Positions 1-10,540 of a DNA stretch of 64,000 nucleotides are shown piece after piece. The DNA comes from Halobacteriales archaeon QS_9_68_17 (GTDB taxonomy: Archaea > Halobacteriota > Halobacteria > Halobacteriales > Natronoarchaeaceae). The notes under the pieces were generated by a model. The model was not told where the DNA came from, ran no database searches, and was given only the letters and a program-made list of their open reading frames with translations. The position numbers and the translations under genes are program-made. The stretch is from contig PXSA01000040.1 in assembly GCA_003023565.1 (NCBI GenBank), forward strand, positions 20,682-84,681, read 5' to 3'. The first letter of the stretch is position 1. The number at the start of each line of letters is the position of its first letter.

Positions 1-145
1 TCCCTGCGGGGAGACGGCCGAAAAGCGTTGCGTCGTCCGCGGCCGCGGTCCCACTACCGACCCCCATCGCGGCCGGCGACGCGCTGCGTTTCACTTTCGC
101 TTCGCCTTCCAAACCCTCTTGCCCGCCGGGACCCTGGTACCGCTG

Positions 146-2902
146 ATGGATGAGAACGGGGTGCCGGTCGACGAGCGCGATCCGCCGTTCGACCCCGACG
201 ACGCGACGATCACGGACGGGGACGTCCTCGAACTGCTGGAACCCGCCGTGCGGGAGTGGTGGGTCGAGGAGTTCGGCGAGTTCGTCCCCGAGAACGACGG
301 CTTCTTCACGCCGCCGCAGGAGGGGGCGATCCCCCTCGTCCACGAGGGGACGAACGCGCTCATCGCCGCGCCGACGGGGAGCGGGAAAACTCTCGCATCT
401 TTTACATCTATTATCAACGAGCTGTTCCGCCGCGAGAAGGCGGAGGGACTGGAGAACTCCGTCTACTGCCTTTACGTCTCGCCGCTGAAGTCGCTCGCGA
501 ACGACATCCACCGGAACCTGGAGGTGCCGTTAGACGGCATCACCGGGATCATGGAGGATCGCGACGAGTCGGTCGACGAGGTTCGCCACGCCATCCGGCA
601 CGGCGACACCAGCGACAGCGAGCGCCAGAAGATGCTGCGGGAGACGCCGCACATCCTCAACACGACGCCGGAGACGCTGGCGATCCTGCTCAACTCGCCG
701 AAGTTCCGCGAGAAGCTCCGCACCGTCGAGTACGTCGTCGTCGACGAGATACATTCGATCGCCGACGGCAAGCGCGGGACGCACCTCTCGGTCAGCCTCG
801 AACGCCTCGAACGGATCGCCGACTCGTCGCCGACCCGGATCGGCTGTTCCGCGACGATCGAACCGCTCTCGGACGTGGCGGAGTTCCTCGTCGGGCAGGA
901 CGACCCCGGCGGCACTCACAGGGACTACGAGATAGTCGACGCCCGCTTCGCCCGGGAGTTCGACATCGAACTCCACTGCCCCACGGACGACCTCATCAAC
1001 ACGCCGCGGGAGGTGGTCCAGAGCCGCTTCTACGACGAACTGCACGACCTGATACGGGACAACACGAACACGCTCGTGTTCACGAACACGCGCTCGGGCG
1101 CGGAGCGGGTCCTCCAGAACCTCCGCGAGCGCTTCGACGCCTACGACGAGGGCAACTCCGGGTGTCACCACGGCAGCCTCTCGAAGGAGGCCCGGCAGGA
1201 CATCGAGGGGCGGCTGAAAGACGGGACGCTCGACGTGGTCACCTCCTCGACCAGCCTCGAACTCGGCATCGACATGCCCCACGTCGACATGGTGGTGCAG
1301 GTCGGATCGCCGAAAAGCGTCGCCGCCCTGCTCCAGCGGGTCGGTCGCGCGGGCCACCGCGTCGGCCAGACCGTGACGGGCCGCGTGGTCGCGCTCGACC
1401 GCGACGAACTCGTCGAGTGCGCGGTCATGCTGAAGAAGGCCGAGGAGGGGTTCGTCGACAGCGTCTCGATCCCGGAGAACGCGCAGGACGTCGCCACCCA
1501 GCACGTCTACGGCATGGCGATAAACGAGGTGATGCCGGAGCCGGAACTCCGCGGCGTGCTTCAGCGCGCCTACCCGTACCGGAACTACGGCGAGGACCGG
1601 TGGGAACAGCTCATGCGCTACCTGACGGCCGACTACGAGGGGCTGGAGGACAAGAACGTCTACGCGAAGGTCTGGCGCGACGAGAACGACCCACCGGACG
1701 GCGAGCACCACTACGAGGACTTCCCGGTCGGCGAGTTGCTGATCGGTAAACGGGGCCGCCTCGCCCGCGTCATCTACATGACGAACATCGGCACCATCCC
1801 GGACTCGTTCACCTGCGACGTGTACACCCGCGGGAGCAACGAGTGGGTCGGCAACTTGGACGAGAACTACCTCGACACGCTGGAGAAAGGCGACGTGTTC
1901 GTCCTCGGCGGCCGGAACTTCCAGTTCAGCTACCGCCGCGGGTCGAAGGTGTACGTCGACCGGACGAGCGCGCGCCCGACCGTCCCCTCATGGTTCTCCG
2001 AGCGCCTGCCGCTGTCGTACGACCTGGGCAGGGAGATACTGGCGTTCCAGGGCGAACTCGTCGAGCGCCTCGAAGCCGGCGGCGCGCCCGCCGTGCGGCG
2101 CTGGCTCCGGGAGTACCCGCTGGACGACGACAGCGTGCGGGCCATCGCCCGGATGTTCGACCAGCAGACCCGCTACGCAGGCCCCGAGAGCGTCAGCACG
2201 GGCGAGCGCATCGCGGTCGAGGAGGAGAAGGACCGCGACGAGTACGAGCGCCACTACTACGTCCACTCCAACTACGGCCGGCGGTTCAACGACGGCCTCT
2301 CGCGGGTGCTCGCCTACCGGTGTGCGCAGGAGACCAACGCCAACGTCTCCGTCGCCGTCGCGGACAACGGCTTCACGCTCTCGATGCCGCTCAACCGGAA
2401 AGTCGACGTGGCGGGCGTCCTGCGCGACCTGAACGCGGGCGACGTGCGCTCGCTCCTGCGCGAGAGCATCGGGGACACCGAACTGCTCCAGCGGTACTTC
2501 CGGATCAACGCGACGCGCTCGCTGATGATCCTGAAGCGGTACAAGGGGTACGAGAAGTCCGCGCAGGAACAGCAGGTCTCCAGCGAGATGCTGCTCGGCT
2601 TCGCGGAGGACCTCGACGACTTCGCCGTCATCGAGGAGACGTACCGCGAGATCCTGGAGGACAAACTGAACGTCGCCGGCATCGAGGAGGTGGTCGCGGC
2701 CATCGGCGCGGGCGAGGTGACGGTCGCCGAGCGGACGGTCGCGTCGCCGTCGCCGCGCGCGTTCGGCCTCGCGACGCTGATGGCCAGCGACGTGGTGCTC
2801 GCCGACGACGAGAGCGCCGCGCTGCAGGCGTTCCACGAGCGCGTCGTCGACGCCATCGGCGACGAGGTGGAGACGACGAGCGTCCTCGCGGGCGACGAGT
2901 GA
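146..2902 (+). CDS. Lhr-like ATP-dependent DEAD/DEAH-box helicase
   Basis: Long ORF with Walker A (APTGSGKT), DEIH box (VVVDEIHS), SAT motif (GCSATIEPL) and QRVGRAGHR motif VI; Lhr-type C-terminal region. ATG chosen at 146 within the ORF opening at 119. Confidence 0.93.
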   Translation: MDENGVPVDERDPPFDPDDATITDGDVLELLEPAVREWWVEEFGEFVPENDGFFTPPQEGAIPLVHEGTNALIAAPTGSGKTLASFTSIINELFRREKAEGLENSVYCLYVSPLKSLANDIHRNLEVPLDGITGIMEDRDESVDEVRHAIRHGDTSDSERQKMLRETPHILNTTPETLAILLNSPKFREKLRTVEYVVVDEIHSIADGKRGTHLSVSLERLERIADSSPTRIGCSATIEPLSDVAEFLVGQDDPGGTHRDYEIVDARFAREFDIELHCPTDDLINTPREVVQSRFYDELHDLIRDNTNTLVFTNTRSGAERVLQNLRERFDAYDEGNSGCHHGSLSKEARQDIEGRLKDGTLDVVTSSTSLELGIDMPHVDMVVQVGSPKSVAALLQRVGRAGHRVGQTVTGRVVALDRDELVECAVMLKKAEEGFVDSVSIPENAQDVATQHVYGMAINEVMPEPELRGVLQRAYPYRNYGEDRWEQLMRYLTADYEGLEDKNVYAKVWRDENDPPDGEHHYEDFPVGELLIGKRGRLARVIYMTNIGTIPDSFTCDVYTRGSNEWVGNLDENYLDTLEKGDVFVLGGRNFQFSYRRGSKVYVDRTSARPTVPSWFSERLPLSYDLGREILAFQGELVERLEAGGAPAVRRWLREYPLDDDSVRAIARMFDQQTRYAGPESVSTGERIAVEEEKDRDEYERHYYVHSNYGRRFNDGLSRVLAYRCAQETNANVSVAVADNGFTLSMPLNRKVDVAGVLRDLNAGDVRSLLRESIGDTELLQRYFRINATRSLMILKRYKGYEKSAQEQQVSSEMLLGFAEDLDDFAVIEETYREILEDKLNVAGIEEVVAAIGAGEVTVAERTVASPSPRAFGLATLMASDVVLADDESAALQAFHERVVDAIGDEVETTSVLAGDE

Positions 2903-2930
2903 ACGGCCGCCGCCCGCGACCGACTTCTAA

Positions 2931-3674
2931 ATGGCTCGCGCCCCTTGGGAGCGTATGGGACCGTCGCTACTGTCCATGGAATGGCGCGACCTCCTGTTCG
3001 CGCACTACCCGGTCGCGCCGGAGCGCCTCCGCGCGCGACTGCCCGAGCGCGTCTCGGTCGACACCTACGAGGGACAGGCGTGGCTCGGCGTCGTCGCGCT
3101 CACGATGGGCGACGTGCGGCCGCGGTTCGCCCCGTTCGGCCGCACGTTCCCGCAGGTCAACCTCCGCACGTACGTCACGATAGACGGGGACCCGGGCGTC
3201 TACTTCCTCAGCATGGACGCCGACGACCGACTGGCGGTCACCGCCGGTCGCCGAGCGCTCGGCGTCCCGTACTTCGTCGCGGACACGTCTCTCAGTCGGC
3301 GGGGCGCGGAGGTCCGCTTCGAGAGCGAGCGGACCCACGCCGGAGCGGCCGACGCGACGTTCCGCGCCACGTACGGCCCCGACGGGACCCCCGACCCCGT
3401 CCGCTCGGGGACGCTGGAGGAGTTCGCTATCGACCGCTACCGGTTCTACCTCCCCGGTCGAGACGCCATCTACACGGGAGTTCTGGACCACGACCCGTGG
3501 ACGCTCCGGACGGCGTCGGTGACCGTCGACGAGAACACGCTGTTCGCGGCGAGCGACATCGGTCGCCCCGCGGCGGAGCCGCGCTGTCACGTCGCGCCCG
3601 CCAAAGCGGTGACGCTCGGCGACATCGGGCGGCGGGCCGAAGCGGAACCGCGGCAGGAACCGGTCCGGATCTAG
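2931..3674 (+). CDS. DUF2071 (YqjF-like) family protein
   Basis: ORF with MEWRDLLFAHYPVAPERLRARLP...LDTYEGQAWLGVV-type architecture typical of DUF2071. Confidence 0.85.
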   Translation: MARAPWERMGPSLLSMEWRDLLFAHYPVAPERLRARLPERVSVDTYEGQAWLGVVALTMGDVRPRFAPFGRTFPQVNLRTYVTIDGDPGVYFLSMDADDRLAVTAGRRALGVPYFVADTSLSRRGAEVRFESERTHAGAADATFRATYGPDGTPDPVRSGTLEEFAIDRYRFYLPGRDAIYTGVLDHDPWTLRTASVTVDENTLFAASDIGRPAAEPRCHVAPAKAVTLGDIGRRAEAEPRQEPVRI

Positions 3675-6418
3675 GACCGCGCCCACTCGACCATCCGGGC
3701 GTACGCGTCGTCCGTCGCGAGCGCGTCCGCGTCGCCGACGAGCACCAGCGACCGCTTGGCCCGCGTGAGCGCCACGTTCACACGACGGTAATCCTCGAAG
3801 ACCGGGCCGTCGAGGTCGCCGCTGGCGACGAACGAGACGAGTATGACCTCCTTCGAGGAGCCCTGGAACCGGTCCACCGTGTCGACGGTGACCGCGTCGG
3901 GCACCCGTCGGGATATCTCCGCGACCTGCGCGCGGAACGGCGCGATGACGCCGATATCACCCCGTTCGACGCCCGCCGCGGCGAACGCCTCGACCGTCTC
4001 CGCGACCCGCTCGGCCTCGACGGCGTCGGTGTGGCGCGACCCGTCGCCCGGCACGTCGATCATCGTCACGGGGTCCCGCAGGTGGTCCGGGAGCGCGCTC
4101 ACGTCCGCTTCCGGGAGGTCCGAGAGGCGTTGGGCCGCCACCTCGCCGGTCGCGGGCCGGAGTTGGCCGTCGTAGAACTCCCGGGAGGCGTAGGCCTGAA
4201 TCCGCTGGGCCATGCGGTACTGGCGGTCGAGCATGACGCCGGCGTTCGGGTGCTCGTCGATGAGGCGCTCGAACAGCGACTCGGTGAGGTCGTTCTCGGC
4301 GCGGACGACGGGGGGCAACTGCTCGTGGTCGCCGACGAGGACGAACCGGTCGGCGAGGTTGATGGCGGCAAGCGTCTCCGGCTCGGTCAACTGGGCCGCC
4401 TCGTCGACGACGGCCACGTCGAACGACTGCTCGCGCATCACCCGGGACCCGCAGGTGGCCGTCGTCGCGGCGACGACCGGGGCCTCGCGGAGTTCCCGGA
4501 CGCGCTCGCCCGGGTCGCCGCGCTGTTCTAAGCGCACGTCCTGCATGTCCTCGCGGACGCCGGACTCGGTGCCGACTCGGAGAACGGCCTCGAAGTCCCG
4601 GTCCCGAACCGCCTCCAGCGCGTTGTCAACCGCGCGGTTGGTGAACGCCGACAGCAGGACGCGGTCGCCCCGTTCGACGAGCGCCCGGATCGTCCGGGCG
4701 ATGGTGTACGTCTTGCCCGTCCCCGGCGGCCCGTGGACCAGCGCGAACTCCTCCGCGGCGACGGCCGTCGTCACGGCATCGTTCTGCGCCGCGTTGTTGT
4801 CGATGAACGTCTCGCTCACGTCCCCGAACGCCGGGTCAGCCCGGTCGAACAGCACGTCCTTCCGGCGCTCGCTCCCTTTCAACAGGCCGTCGTGGAGCGC
4901 CGTGAGCATGCGGTCGGCGGAGAGCTCCGAGGGGTACACGTCGAGCCGACACAGGTCCACCGGTTCGTCGGCGCTGACGACGACTGCCTCGTCGAGTCGT
5001 TCGACGCGGGCCAGTTCGGCGTGTCCGTCGACGGGGTCGCCGTCGCTGGCCAGTACCACGTCGCCCTCGCGGATCTTCGAGACGGCGTAACCGGACTCCG
5101 TCTCGCTGCCCGACGAGCGTCGCTCGTCGACGTCGTCCGTGCGTTCGGCGCGGAGTTCCCACCGGCCGCCGTCGAGTTGCCGGCGGTCGGTCGGCTCCAG
5201 GTCTACGAGCGCGCGGTCGTCGTCGGCCCGCTCCTCGCCGGTCTGTTCCCACAGTTTCGCGTACTCGCGGTGGGTCTCGCGGCGCTCCTCCTCGATGGCG
5301 CGGTAGAACCGGTCGAAGTACTCGCGCTCCTCAGCGGGGATCGCCCGGCCGATCCGTCCGGCCTTCGACTCCTGGTCGAGGCGGCCCGAGACCACCTGAC
5401 AGGTGTCCTGCTCGAAGCAGTAGTCGCAGGTGGCGTCCGCCTCGTACCCGGTCGGCACGTCCATGTCGTGTTCCATCGCCGCGATCTCGTTGCGCGTGCG
5501 GACGACGAACTTCAGCAGCCCGTCGCCGACGGAGAACTCCTTTGCCGGCGAGAGGTCGCCGGTCGCCTCGGACCGGTCGAGCGCGGAGTTCTTCGTGTAC
5601 AGCAGCGTCCCCGTGTCGGCGGGGACGCCCCGCTCCTGTAACAGGAGCGCGTAGCAGGCCGCCTGGATCTTGTCGTGGAACCGCGGCTCCCGCTTCGTGT
5701 TCTTCCCGGTCTTCAGTTCGACCGGCATCCCGCGACGGACCGCGTCGGCCCGACCCTTGATGCCGAACGTCTCGCTGATGAGCGTCTGCTCGCTGCGCCA
5801 CTCGCTCTCCGCGGGCGCGAACGCCCGCTCCGAGGATTCGTCGGCAGCGGCCGACCTCTCCTGGTCCGTCAGCACGCCCTGGTTCAGCCAGCTCTCGATG
5901 GCCATCGCGTTCCGGCGGACCTCCTCCTCGACCTCCTCGCGCGTCCGCCCGAGCAGGCCCAGTTCCAGCCCCGCCTCCTCGACGCGGTCCGGGATCGACT
6001 CGTCCAGGTCGCGCCCGCGGAGCAGGTCGCCGAACACCTCGTGGACGATGGTCCCCTTGACGACCGGGTACGCAAGCGGGATCCCCGAGAGCTTGTTCAG
6101 GTAGTACATCCGGGGGCACTGCACCCACGAGCGGACGTCGGTCACGTCGACGAGGAAGTCCGGTTCGAGCACGACGTACGAGTCGCCGGTCGTGGCGTAG
6201 CCGCCGTCGTAGTCGTCTCGCTCCGCGTCGGTGACGAGTAGCTCCATCCCCGGTTCGACGAGTTCGGCCGTCGCCGTCCACTTCCCCCACAGCGTTACCG
6301 GCACCGGCTCCGCGCCCGCCGAGAGCCGGACCGGCACCTCCGCGAGGTCGCTCTCGCCGTACTGCGTCGAGACGGTTCGAACCTCGGCCGCGCCCGCGGC
6401 GGTTCCCCGAACGTTCAC
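3671..6418 (-). CDS. Dna2-like fusion: Cas4/RecB-type PD-(D/E)XK nuclease + superfamily 1 helicase
   Basis: N-terminal CPRMYYLNKLSG...PVELKTGK...CDYCFEQDTC (Fe-S type Cys set around nuclease motif); C-terminal [42 protein letters not shown] helicase motifs. Confidence 0.92.
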   Translation of the reverse strand: MNVRGTAAGAAEVRTVSTQYGESDLAEVPVRLSAGAEPVPVTLWGKWTATAELVEPGMELLVTDAERDDYDGGYATTGDSYVVLEPDFLVDVTDVRSWVQCPRMYYLNKLSGIPLAYPVVKGTIVHEVFGDLLRGRDLDESIPDRVEEAGLELGLLGRTREEVEEEVRRNAMAIESWLNQGVLTDQERSAAADESSERAFAPAESEWRSEQTLISETFGIKGRADAVRRGMPVELKTGKNTKREPRFHDKIQAACYALLLQERGVPADTGTLLYTKNSALDRSEATGDLSPAKEFSVGDGLLKFVVRTRNEIAAMEHDMDVPTGYEADATCDYCFEQDTCQVVSGRLDQESKAGRIGRAIPAEEREYFDRFYRAIEEERRETHREYAKLWEQTGEERADDDRALVDLEPTDRRQLDGGRWELRAERTDDVDERRSSGSETESGYAVSKIREGDVVLASDGDPVDGHAELARVERLDEAVVVSADEPVDLCRLDVYPSELSADRMLTALHDGLLKGSERRKDVLFDRADPAFGDVSETFIDNNAAQNDAVTTAVAAEEFALVHGPPGTGKTYTIARTIRALVERGDRVLLSAFTNRAVDNALEAVRDRDFEAVLRVGTESGVREDMQDVRLEQRGDPGERVRELREAPVVAATTATCGSRVMREQSFDVAVVDEAAQLTEPETLAAINLADRFVLVGDHEQLPPVVRAENDLTESLFERLIDEHPNAGVMLDRQYRMAQRIQAYASREFYDGQLRPATGEVAAQRLSDLPEADVSALPDHLRDPVTMIDVPGDGSRHTDAVEAERVAETVEAFAAAGVERGDIGVIAPFRAQVAEISRRVPDAVTVDTVDRFQGSSKEVILVSFVASGDLDGPVFEDYRRVNVALTRAKRSLVLVGDADALATDDAYARMVEWARS

Positions 6419-6558
6419 TATCCCGTCACAGGTCGCCCGGCCCCAAAAGCGCTACTGGTCCGGGTCACCGTTCGGAGCCGCGGACGGACCCGCCCTCCGA
6501 GCCTGCCCGGGTCGCCACGACCGACACGTTCTTTCCGATAGGTTCGCAACGTCCCGAC

Positions 6559-7110
6559 ATGCGGGTTCGCGACTGGGACGACATCGTGGAGGACGTCGTG
6601 GAACAGGACGTCGACCCACAGGGCTGGCGCGCCGTCGCGGGCGACCGCGGGGGCGGCGTCGGCGAGGACCTCTACGTCGGTCACCCGGCCGCGGGCGTCT
6701 ACCAGCTGAAGACGTACGCCAAGAACCCGTTCAACGTGCGAGGGGTCGGCGCGCGCGTCGCCCGGCACCTCGACGACGAGATCGGGTCGTACCTCCCGGC
6801 GGAGTCCGACACCGGACGGTTCGCCGTGCGGTCGCCCCCGGACGACGAGGACGAGGCCGAGGACAGGGCGTCCCACCTCGAAGCGGTGATCGAGGCCCAC
6901 GCCGACGCGCCGACGACGCCCGGCGACCTGTTCGACGACGTGATGGAGGCGCTGGACAGCCCCGCGTTCGGCCCGATGGAGTACGACCAGTACGACCGCC
7001 CCGACGAACTGGACGAACTCTCGTCGACGTTCGAGGAGGCCGAGGAACTGCTCGACGCGGAGTTAGAGGACCTCGTCGACGACGACGGCGTGGGGCGCGG
7101 TTTCCAGTGA
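6559..7110 (+). CDS. conserved acidic haloarchaeal hypothetical protein
   Basis: 183-aa ORF with acidic haloarchaeal composition; no recognised domain. Confidence 0.75.
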   Translation: MRVRDWDDIVEDVVEQDVDPQGWRAVAGDRGGGVGEDLYVGHPAAGVYQLKTYAKNPFNVRGVGARVARHLDDEIGSYLPAESDTGRFAVRSPPDDEDEAEDRASHLEAVIEAHADAPTTPGDLFDDVMEALDSPAFGPMEYDQYDRPDELDELSSTFEEAEELLDAELEDLVDDDGVGRGFQ

Positions 7111-7141
7111 GTACAAACGCGCGGCTCCCGTGTAGTGCGGT

Positions 7142-7534
7142 ATGACCGCCGCCGACACGGTCCGCGAGTACTACGAGTCGCTGCGCCGCGGGGAGCCGCT
7201 GTACCCGTACTTCGTCGAAGACCCCCGGACGGCCAAGTTCGGGGTCTCGGAGTCGCTGCTTGGCTACGACGACGTGGCCGAGGCGCTCCGCGAGCAGAGG
7301 CGCACGACCGAAGCGTGGACGGTCGACTCCCGCCGGCTCAGCGTCGCCGAGCGCGACGGTTATGCCTGGTTCAGCGACGAGGTGGACCTCGGGTGGACCG
7401 ATTCGTCGTCGGGCCGCAGGCGCGCGTATCCGACCCGCTGGAGCGGCACGCTGGAGCGACACGACGGCGAGTGGCTGTTCGCCGAACTGCACGTCAGCGC
7501 GCCGGACGAGTCCCTGGCGGCGGCCGGTGACTGA
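7142..7534 (+). CDS. SnoaL/NTF2-like (DUF4440-type) protein
   Basis: 130-aa ORF with VREYYESLRRGEPLYPYF start and cone-shaped NTF2-like pattern. Confidence 0.75.
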   Translation: MTAADTVREYYESLRRGEPLYPYFVEDPRTAKFGVSESLLGYDDVAEALREQRRTTEAWTVDSRRLSVAERDGYAWFSDEVDLGWTDSSSGRRRAYPTRWSGTLERHDGEWLFAELHVSAPDESLAAAGD

Positions 7535-7535
7535 G

Positions 7536-7739
7536 ATGGTCGGCCCGTCGATCTCGGAGGAGCAGCGAGAGCGGAGTCGAACGCGACTGAAGGCCGGGTT
7601 CGTCCTCCTCGTCGGCGTGTCGGCCGGCATGATCGCGGTCCAGGGGAACGCGTCGCTGCCGAGCGTCCTCGCCGTGGTCGCCGCGGGGCTCGTCCTCGGC
7701 GTCCTCCTCGTGTACTACCTCTCATCGATCGTTCCCTGA
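7536..7739 (+). CDS. small membrane protein (two hydrophobic helices)
   Basis: In-frame ATG 7536: MVGPSISEEQRERSRTRLKAGFVLLVGVSAGMIAVQGNASLPSVLAVVAAGLVLGVLLVYYLSSIVP. Confidence 0.65.
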   Translation: MVGPSISEEQRERSRTRLKAGFVLLVGVSAGMIAVQGNASLPSVLAVVAAGLVLGVLLVYYLSSIVP

Positions 7740-7838
7740 CCGGGGGCGGGCCTGGAATCACCTAACCGAAACCGTCCGCCTACCTCGCGGTCGGCGACGG
7801 TCGCGACGGGTCGCTCTCCGGCGACTCCTCGGACGTTA

Positions 7839-8025
7839 GCCGTCGTGGACGACGTAGAACCGTTCGTCTTCCGGGTCCTCGACCACCGCAGCGTCGCTGT
7901 CGATAGCGACGTCGACAGGATCGCCGAGCGACACCGCCTCCGCCCGGGGAAGCTCGCGGACCGCCGGCGGGAGCGAGACGACGCTTATCCACTCGTCGTG
8001 CTCCGCTCGCGCCGCGTCGAAGGCG
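7839..8025 (-). CDS. short conserved-looking acidic ORF (~62 aa), start uncertain
   Basis: Reverse-strand reading ...ERLAFDAARAEHDEWISVVSLPPAVRELPRAEAVSLGDPVDVAIDSDAAVVEDPEDERFYVVHDG*; no clear ATG, not in supplied track. Confidence 0.4.
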
Positions 8026-8031
8026 AGCCGT

Positions 8032-8988
8032 TCAGGGATCGACGCGGCGGATCCACGACCGCGGCGAATCGACCTCGTCGGGCGTCGGGAGGGTCTCCGG
8101 GCGCTCCCACACCGCGCCGGCGGCGGCCACGCCGCGTTCCTCGGCGACCGTCTCGAAGAACGCCTTGCCGCGTTCGTACTGGCGGCGCTTCAGCCCGAGC
8201 CCGAGCGCGCGGCGGACGAGGTGGGCGAGCGGGCCGCGGCCCTGCCGGCGCTGGTCGAGTTTCCGCCGGAGGTCGGCGTACTCGTCGTCGAACGCGTGGT
8301 CCATCAACAGCTCGGCGTACCCCTCGACGACGGTCATCACGGCGTCGAGTTCCTTGAACGCGTCGCGGTCGAGCGACCCGTCGGCCACCGCGCCGATGCC
8401 GCGTTCCATGTGTTCTTCGAGGTGTTCTGAGAGCCACGGTGCCGCGCCGAACTCGGCCGCGTGTGTCACCTCGTGGAACGCGATCCACCGTCGGAAACGG
8501 GCGTACTCGACGTTCAGCGAGTCGGCGGTGCGGCGGATGTTCGGGCGGACGAAGTAGAGCGCGTGGTCGTCCGGCTCCTCGGCGAGCAACAGCGGGTCGT
8601 ACTGCCCGAGGACGTTGCGGGCGAGAAAGCCGAGCATGAAGCTCGTCGATCCGGTGTTGACGACGCGCGCCGCGCCGGGGAAGAAGTCCGCCGTCTCCTC
8701 CTCCAGCGGCCGCATCAGGCGGCCGAACGTCTCGACGTTGGCGTCGATCCAGTGATGCCGGTTCTGGATCTCGACGGCGCGGGGCACGTCGAACTCCAGG
8801 TCGGCGACCCCGCGGACGCGGCGGCGCGCGTCGCGAACGTCGTCCGCGTAGCCGTCAGCCTCGGCCTCCGAGACGTCGATCGATCCCGCTTCTGTCGACG
8901 CCTTCGCGGCCTCAGCGACCGCGCTCCAGTCTATCGGTCCCTCGCCGGAGGCGGACGTAACGGCCCGGACGCTACGGTAGAGGTTCAC
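8032..8988 (-). CDS. zinc-dependent metalloprotease (DUF2342 / F420-associated hydrolase type)
   Basis: MNLYRSVRAVTSASGEGPIDWSAVAEAAKAST..., HEVTHAAEFG zinc-binding motif. Confidence 0.9.
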   Translation of the reverse strand: MNLYRSVRAVTSASGEGPIDWSAVAEAAKASTEAGSIDVSEAEADGYADDVRDARRRVRGVADLEFDVPRAVEIQNRHHWIDANVETFGRLMRPLEEETADFFPGAARVVNTGSTSFMLGFLARNVLGQYDPLLLAEEPDDHALYFVRPNIRRTADSLNVEYARFRRWIAFHEVTHAAEFGAAPWLSEHLEEHMERGIGAVADGSLDRDAFKELDAVMTVVEGYAELLMDHAFDDEYADLRRKLDQRRQGRGPLAHLVRRALGLGLKRRQYERGKAFFETVAEERGVAAAGAVWERPETLPTPDEVDSPRSWIRRVDP

Positions 8989-9059
8989 GGTGAGTTCAAT
9001 TGCGGCCGAGCGGACAAAACCCTTCTCCCGATGGAGACGAACGCCGCCCGGTTCGGCGG

Positions 9060-9329
9060 TTACGCGGGTTCCTCGACCGTGTATTCGGGTTCGGCGTCGA
9101 ACTCCTCCTCGTCGTCGCCGCCGCGGACCTTGCGGACGACGGCGGCGGTGAGGACGAGCGCGACGAGGCCGATCAGGACCTTGCCGCCGCTGCCCCCGTC
9201 GTCCGCGTCCTCGACCTCGACCGCGGTCCCGCCGTCGGACCGGGAGCGGCCCTCGTCGCCGCTCAGCCAGCTGGGAGAGAACTGCGGGTTGCCATCAACT
9301 TCCACCTTCAACAGGGTAATGTCGACCAT
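9060..9329 (-). CDS. small protein with C-terminal TM helix (hypothetical)
   Basis: MVDITLLKVEVDGNPQFSPSWLSGDEGRS...GGKVLIGLVALVLTAAVVRKVRGG; internal ATG of the 9060-9833 ORF. Confidence 0.65.
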   Translation of the reverse strand: MVDITLLKVEVDGNPQFSPSWLSGDEGRSRSDGGTAVEVEDADDGGSGGKVLIGLVALVLTAAVVRKVRGGDDEEEFDAEPEYTVEEPA

Positions 9330-9437
9330 GTCTCGACGTTCGACGGGCACGGTCTTAGACGTGGGGGGCGGTCCGGGTCGGCACCCGGGGACTTCCGGAA
9401 GGGACAGGGTTTCGTCGCCGCGGTGGCAAGCGGACGC

Positions 9438-10493
9438 ATGGACGATCTCGAACGGGCCTTGCTCGACGACCTGCTCGCGTCTTCGACCCCCTCCGGCTAC
9501 GAGGCACCGGGCCAGCGGGTGTGGGTCGACTACGTGAGCGACTTCGCCGACGAGGTCCGCACCGACGACTACGGCAACGCCGTCGCGGTCGGCGAGGGGA
9601 GCGGCCCCGAGATCGCGGTCGCGGGCCACGCCGACCAGATCGGTCTGCTCGTCCGCGAGGTCGACGACGACGGCCACCTCCACGTCAGCCCGGTCGGCGG
9701 GATGGACGTGACGGTGACCCGCGGCCAGCAGGTGACCGTCCACGCGGGCGACGGCGAGGTGCCCGGCGTCATCGGACAGACCGCGGTCCACGTCCGCGAG
9801 GACGACGACGACGAGGAGCGCGTCGCCGACCAACTCGTCGACGTGGGCGCGGCGGACGGTGAGGCGGCCCGCGACCTCGTCTCCGTCGGCGATCCGATAA
9901 CGATAGACGGCGACGTGACCGACTTACAGGGGTCCCGCGTCGCCGGCCCCGGCATGGACAACCGCGCGGGGATGTGGACAGCGGCGGAGGCGCTCCGCCG
10001 GTCGGTCGCGGCCGGCGTCGACGCGACGGTGTACGCCGTCAGCACCGTCCAGGAGGAGGTCGGCTTGCGGGGCGCGCGGATTGTCGGGTTCGACCTCGAC
10101 CCGGACGCCGTCGTCGCCGTCGACGTCACGCACGCGCTCGACTACCCGGACGCGCCCGATGACCGCGCCAGCGACGTGGCGCTCGGCGACGGCCCGGTGC
10201 TCTCTCGCGGGAGCGCGAACCACCCCGTCCTCGTCGACGCGCTCCGCGCGACGGCCACCGACGCGGGCATCGACGTCCAACTGCAGTCGGCGTCGACGGC
10301 CACCGACACCGACGCCGACGCGTTTTACACGTCCAGAAGCGGGATCCCGTCGACGTATCTCGGGGTCCCGAACCGCTACATGCACACGCCGGTCGAAGTC
10401 GTCGACACGGCGGACCTCTCCGCCGCGGCCGACCTGCTCGCGGCGTTTCTCGCCGGCGCGGGGAGTTACTCCCCCTTCACCGTCGATATCTGA
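9438..10493 (+). CDS. M42 family metallopeptidase (glutamyl aminopeptidase/endoglucanase family)
   Basis: MDDLERALLDDLLASSTPSGYEAPGQ..., GHADQIGLLV, GPGMDNRAGMW, TVQEEVGLRGA, GVPNRYMHTPVEV motifs. Confidence 0.95.
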   Translation: MDDLERALLDDLLASSTPSGYEAPGQRVWVDYVSDFADEVRTDDYGNAVAVGEGSGPEIAVAGHADQIGLLVREVDDDGHLHVSPVGGMDVTVTRGQQVTVHAGDGEVPGVIGQTAVHVREDDDDEERVADQLVDVGAADGEAARDLVSVGDPITIDGDVTDLQGSRVAGPGMDNRAGMWTAAEALRRSVAAGVDATVYAVSTVQEEVGLRGARIVGFDLDPDAVVAVDVTHALDYPDAPDDRASDVALGDGPVLSRGSANHPVLVDALRATATDAGIDVQLQSASTATDTDADAFYTSRSGIPSTYLGVPNRYMHTPVEVVDTADLSAAADLLAAFLAGAGSYSPFTVDI

Positions 10494-10540
10494 CCCGCCT
10501 TTCCGGTACGTTTAAGCACGAGTCGAAAGCCGTTCACGGT

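Noticed and set aside
256-1749. Long overlapping ORFs in alternate frames over the Lhr helicase (256-1749 +, 530-1711 -)
   Set aside because: Arg/Gly/Pro-rich GC-bias shadows of a well-supported conserved gene; the same pattern recurs over nearly every CDS in the window.
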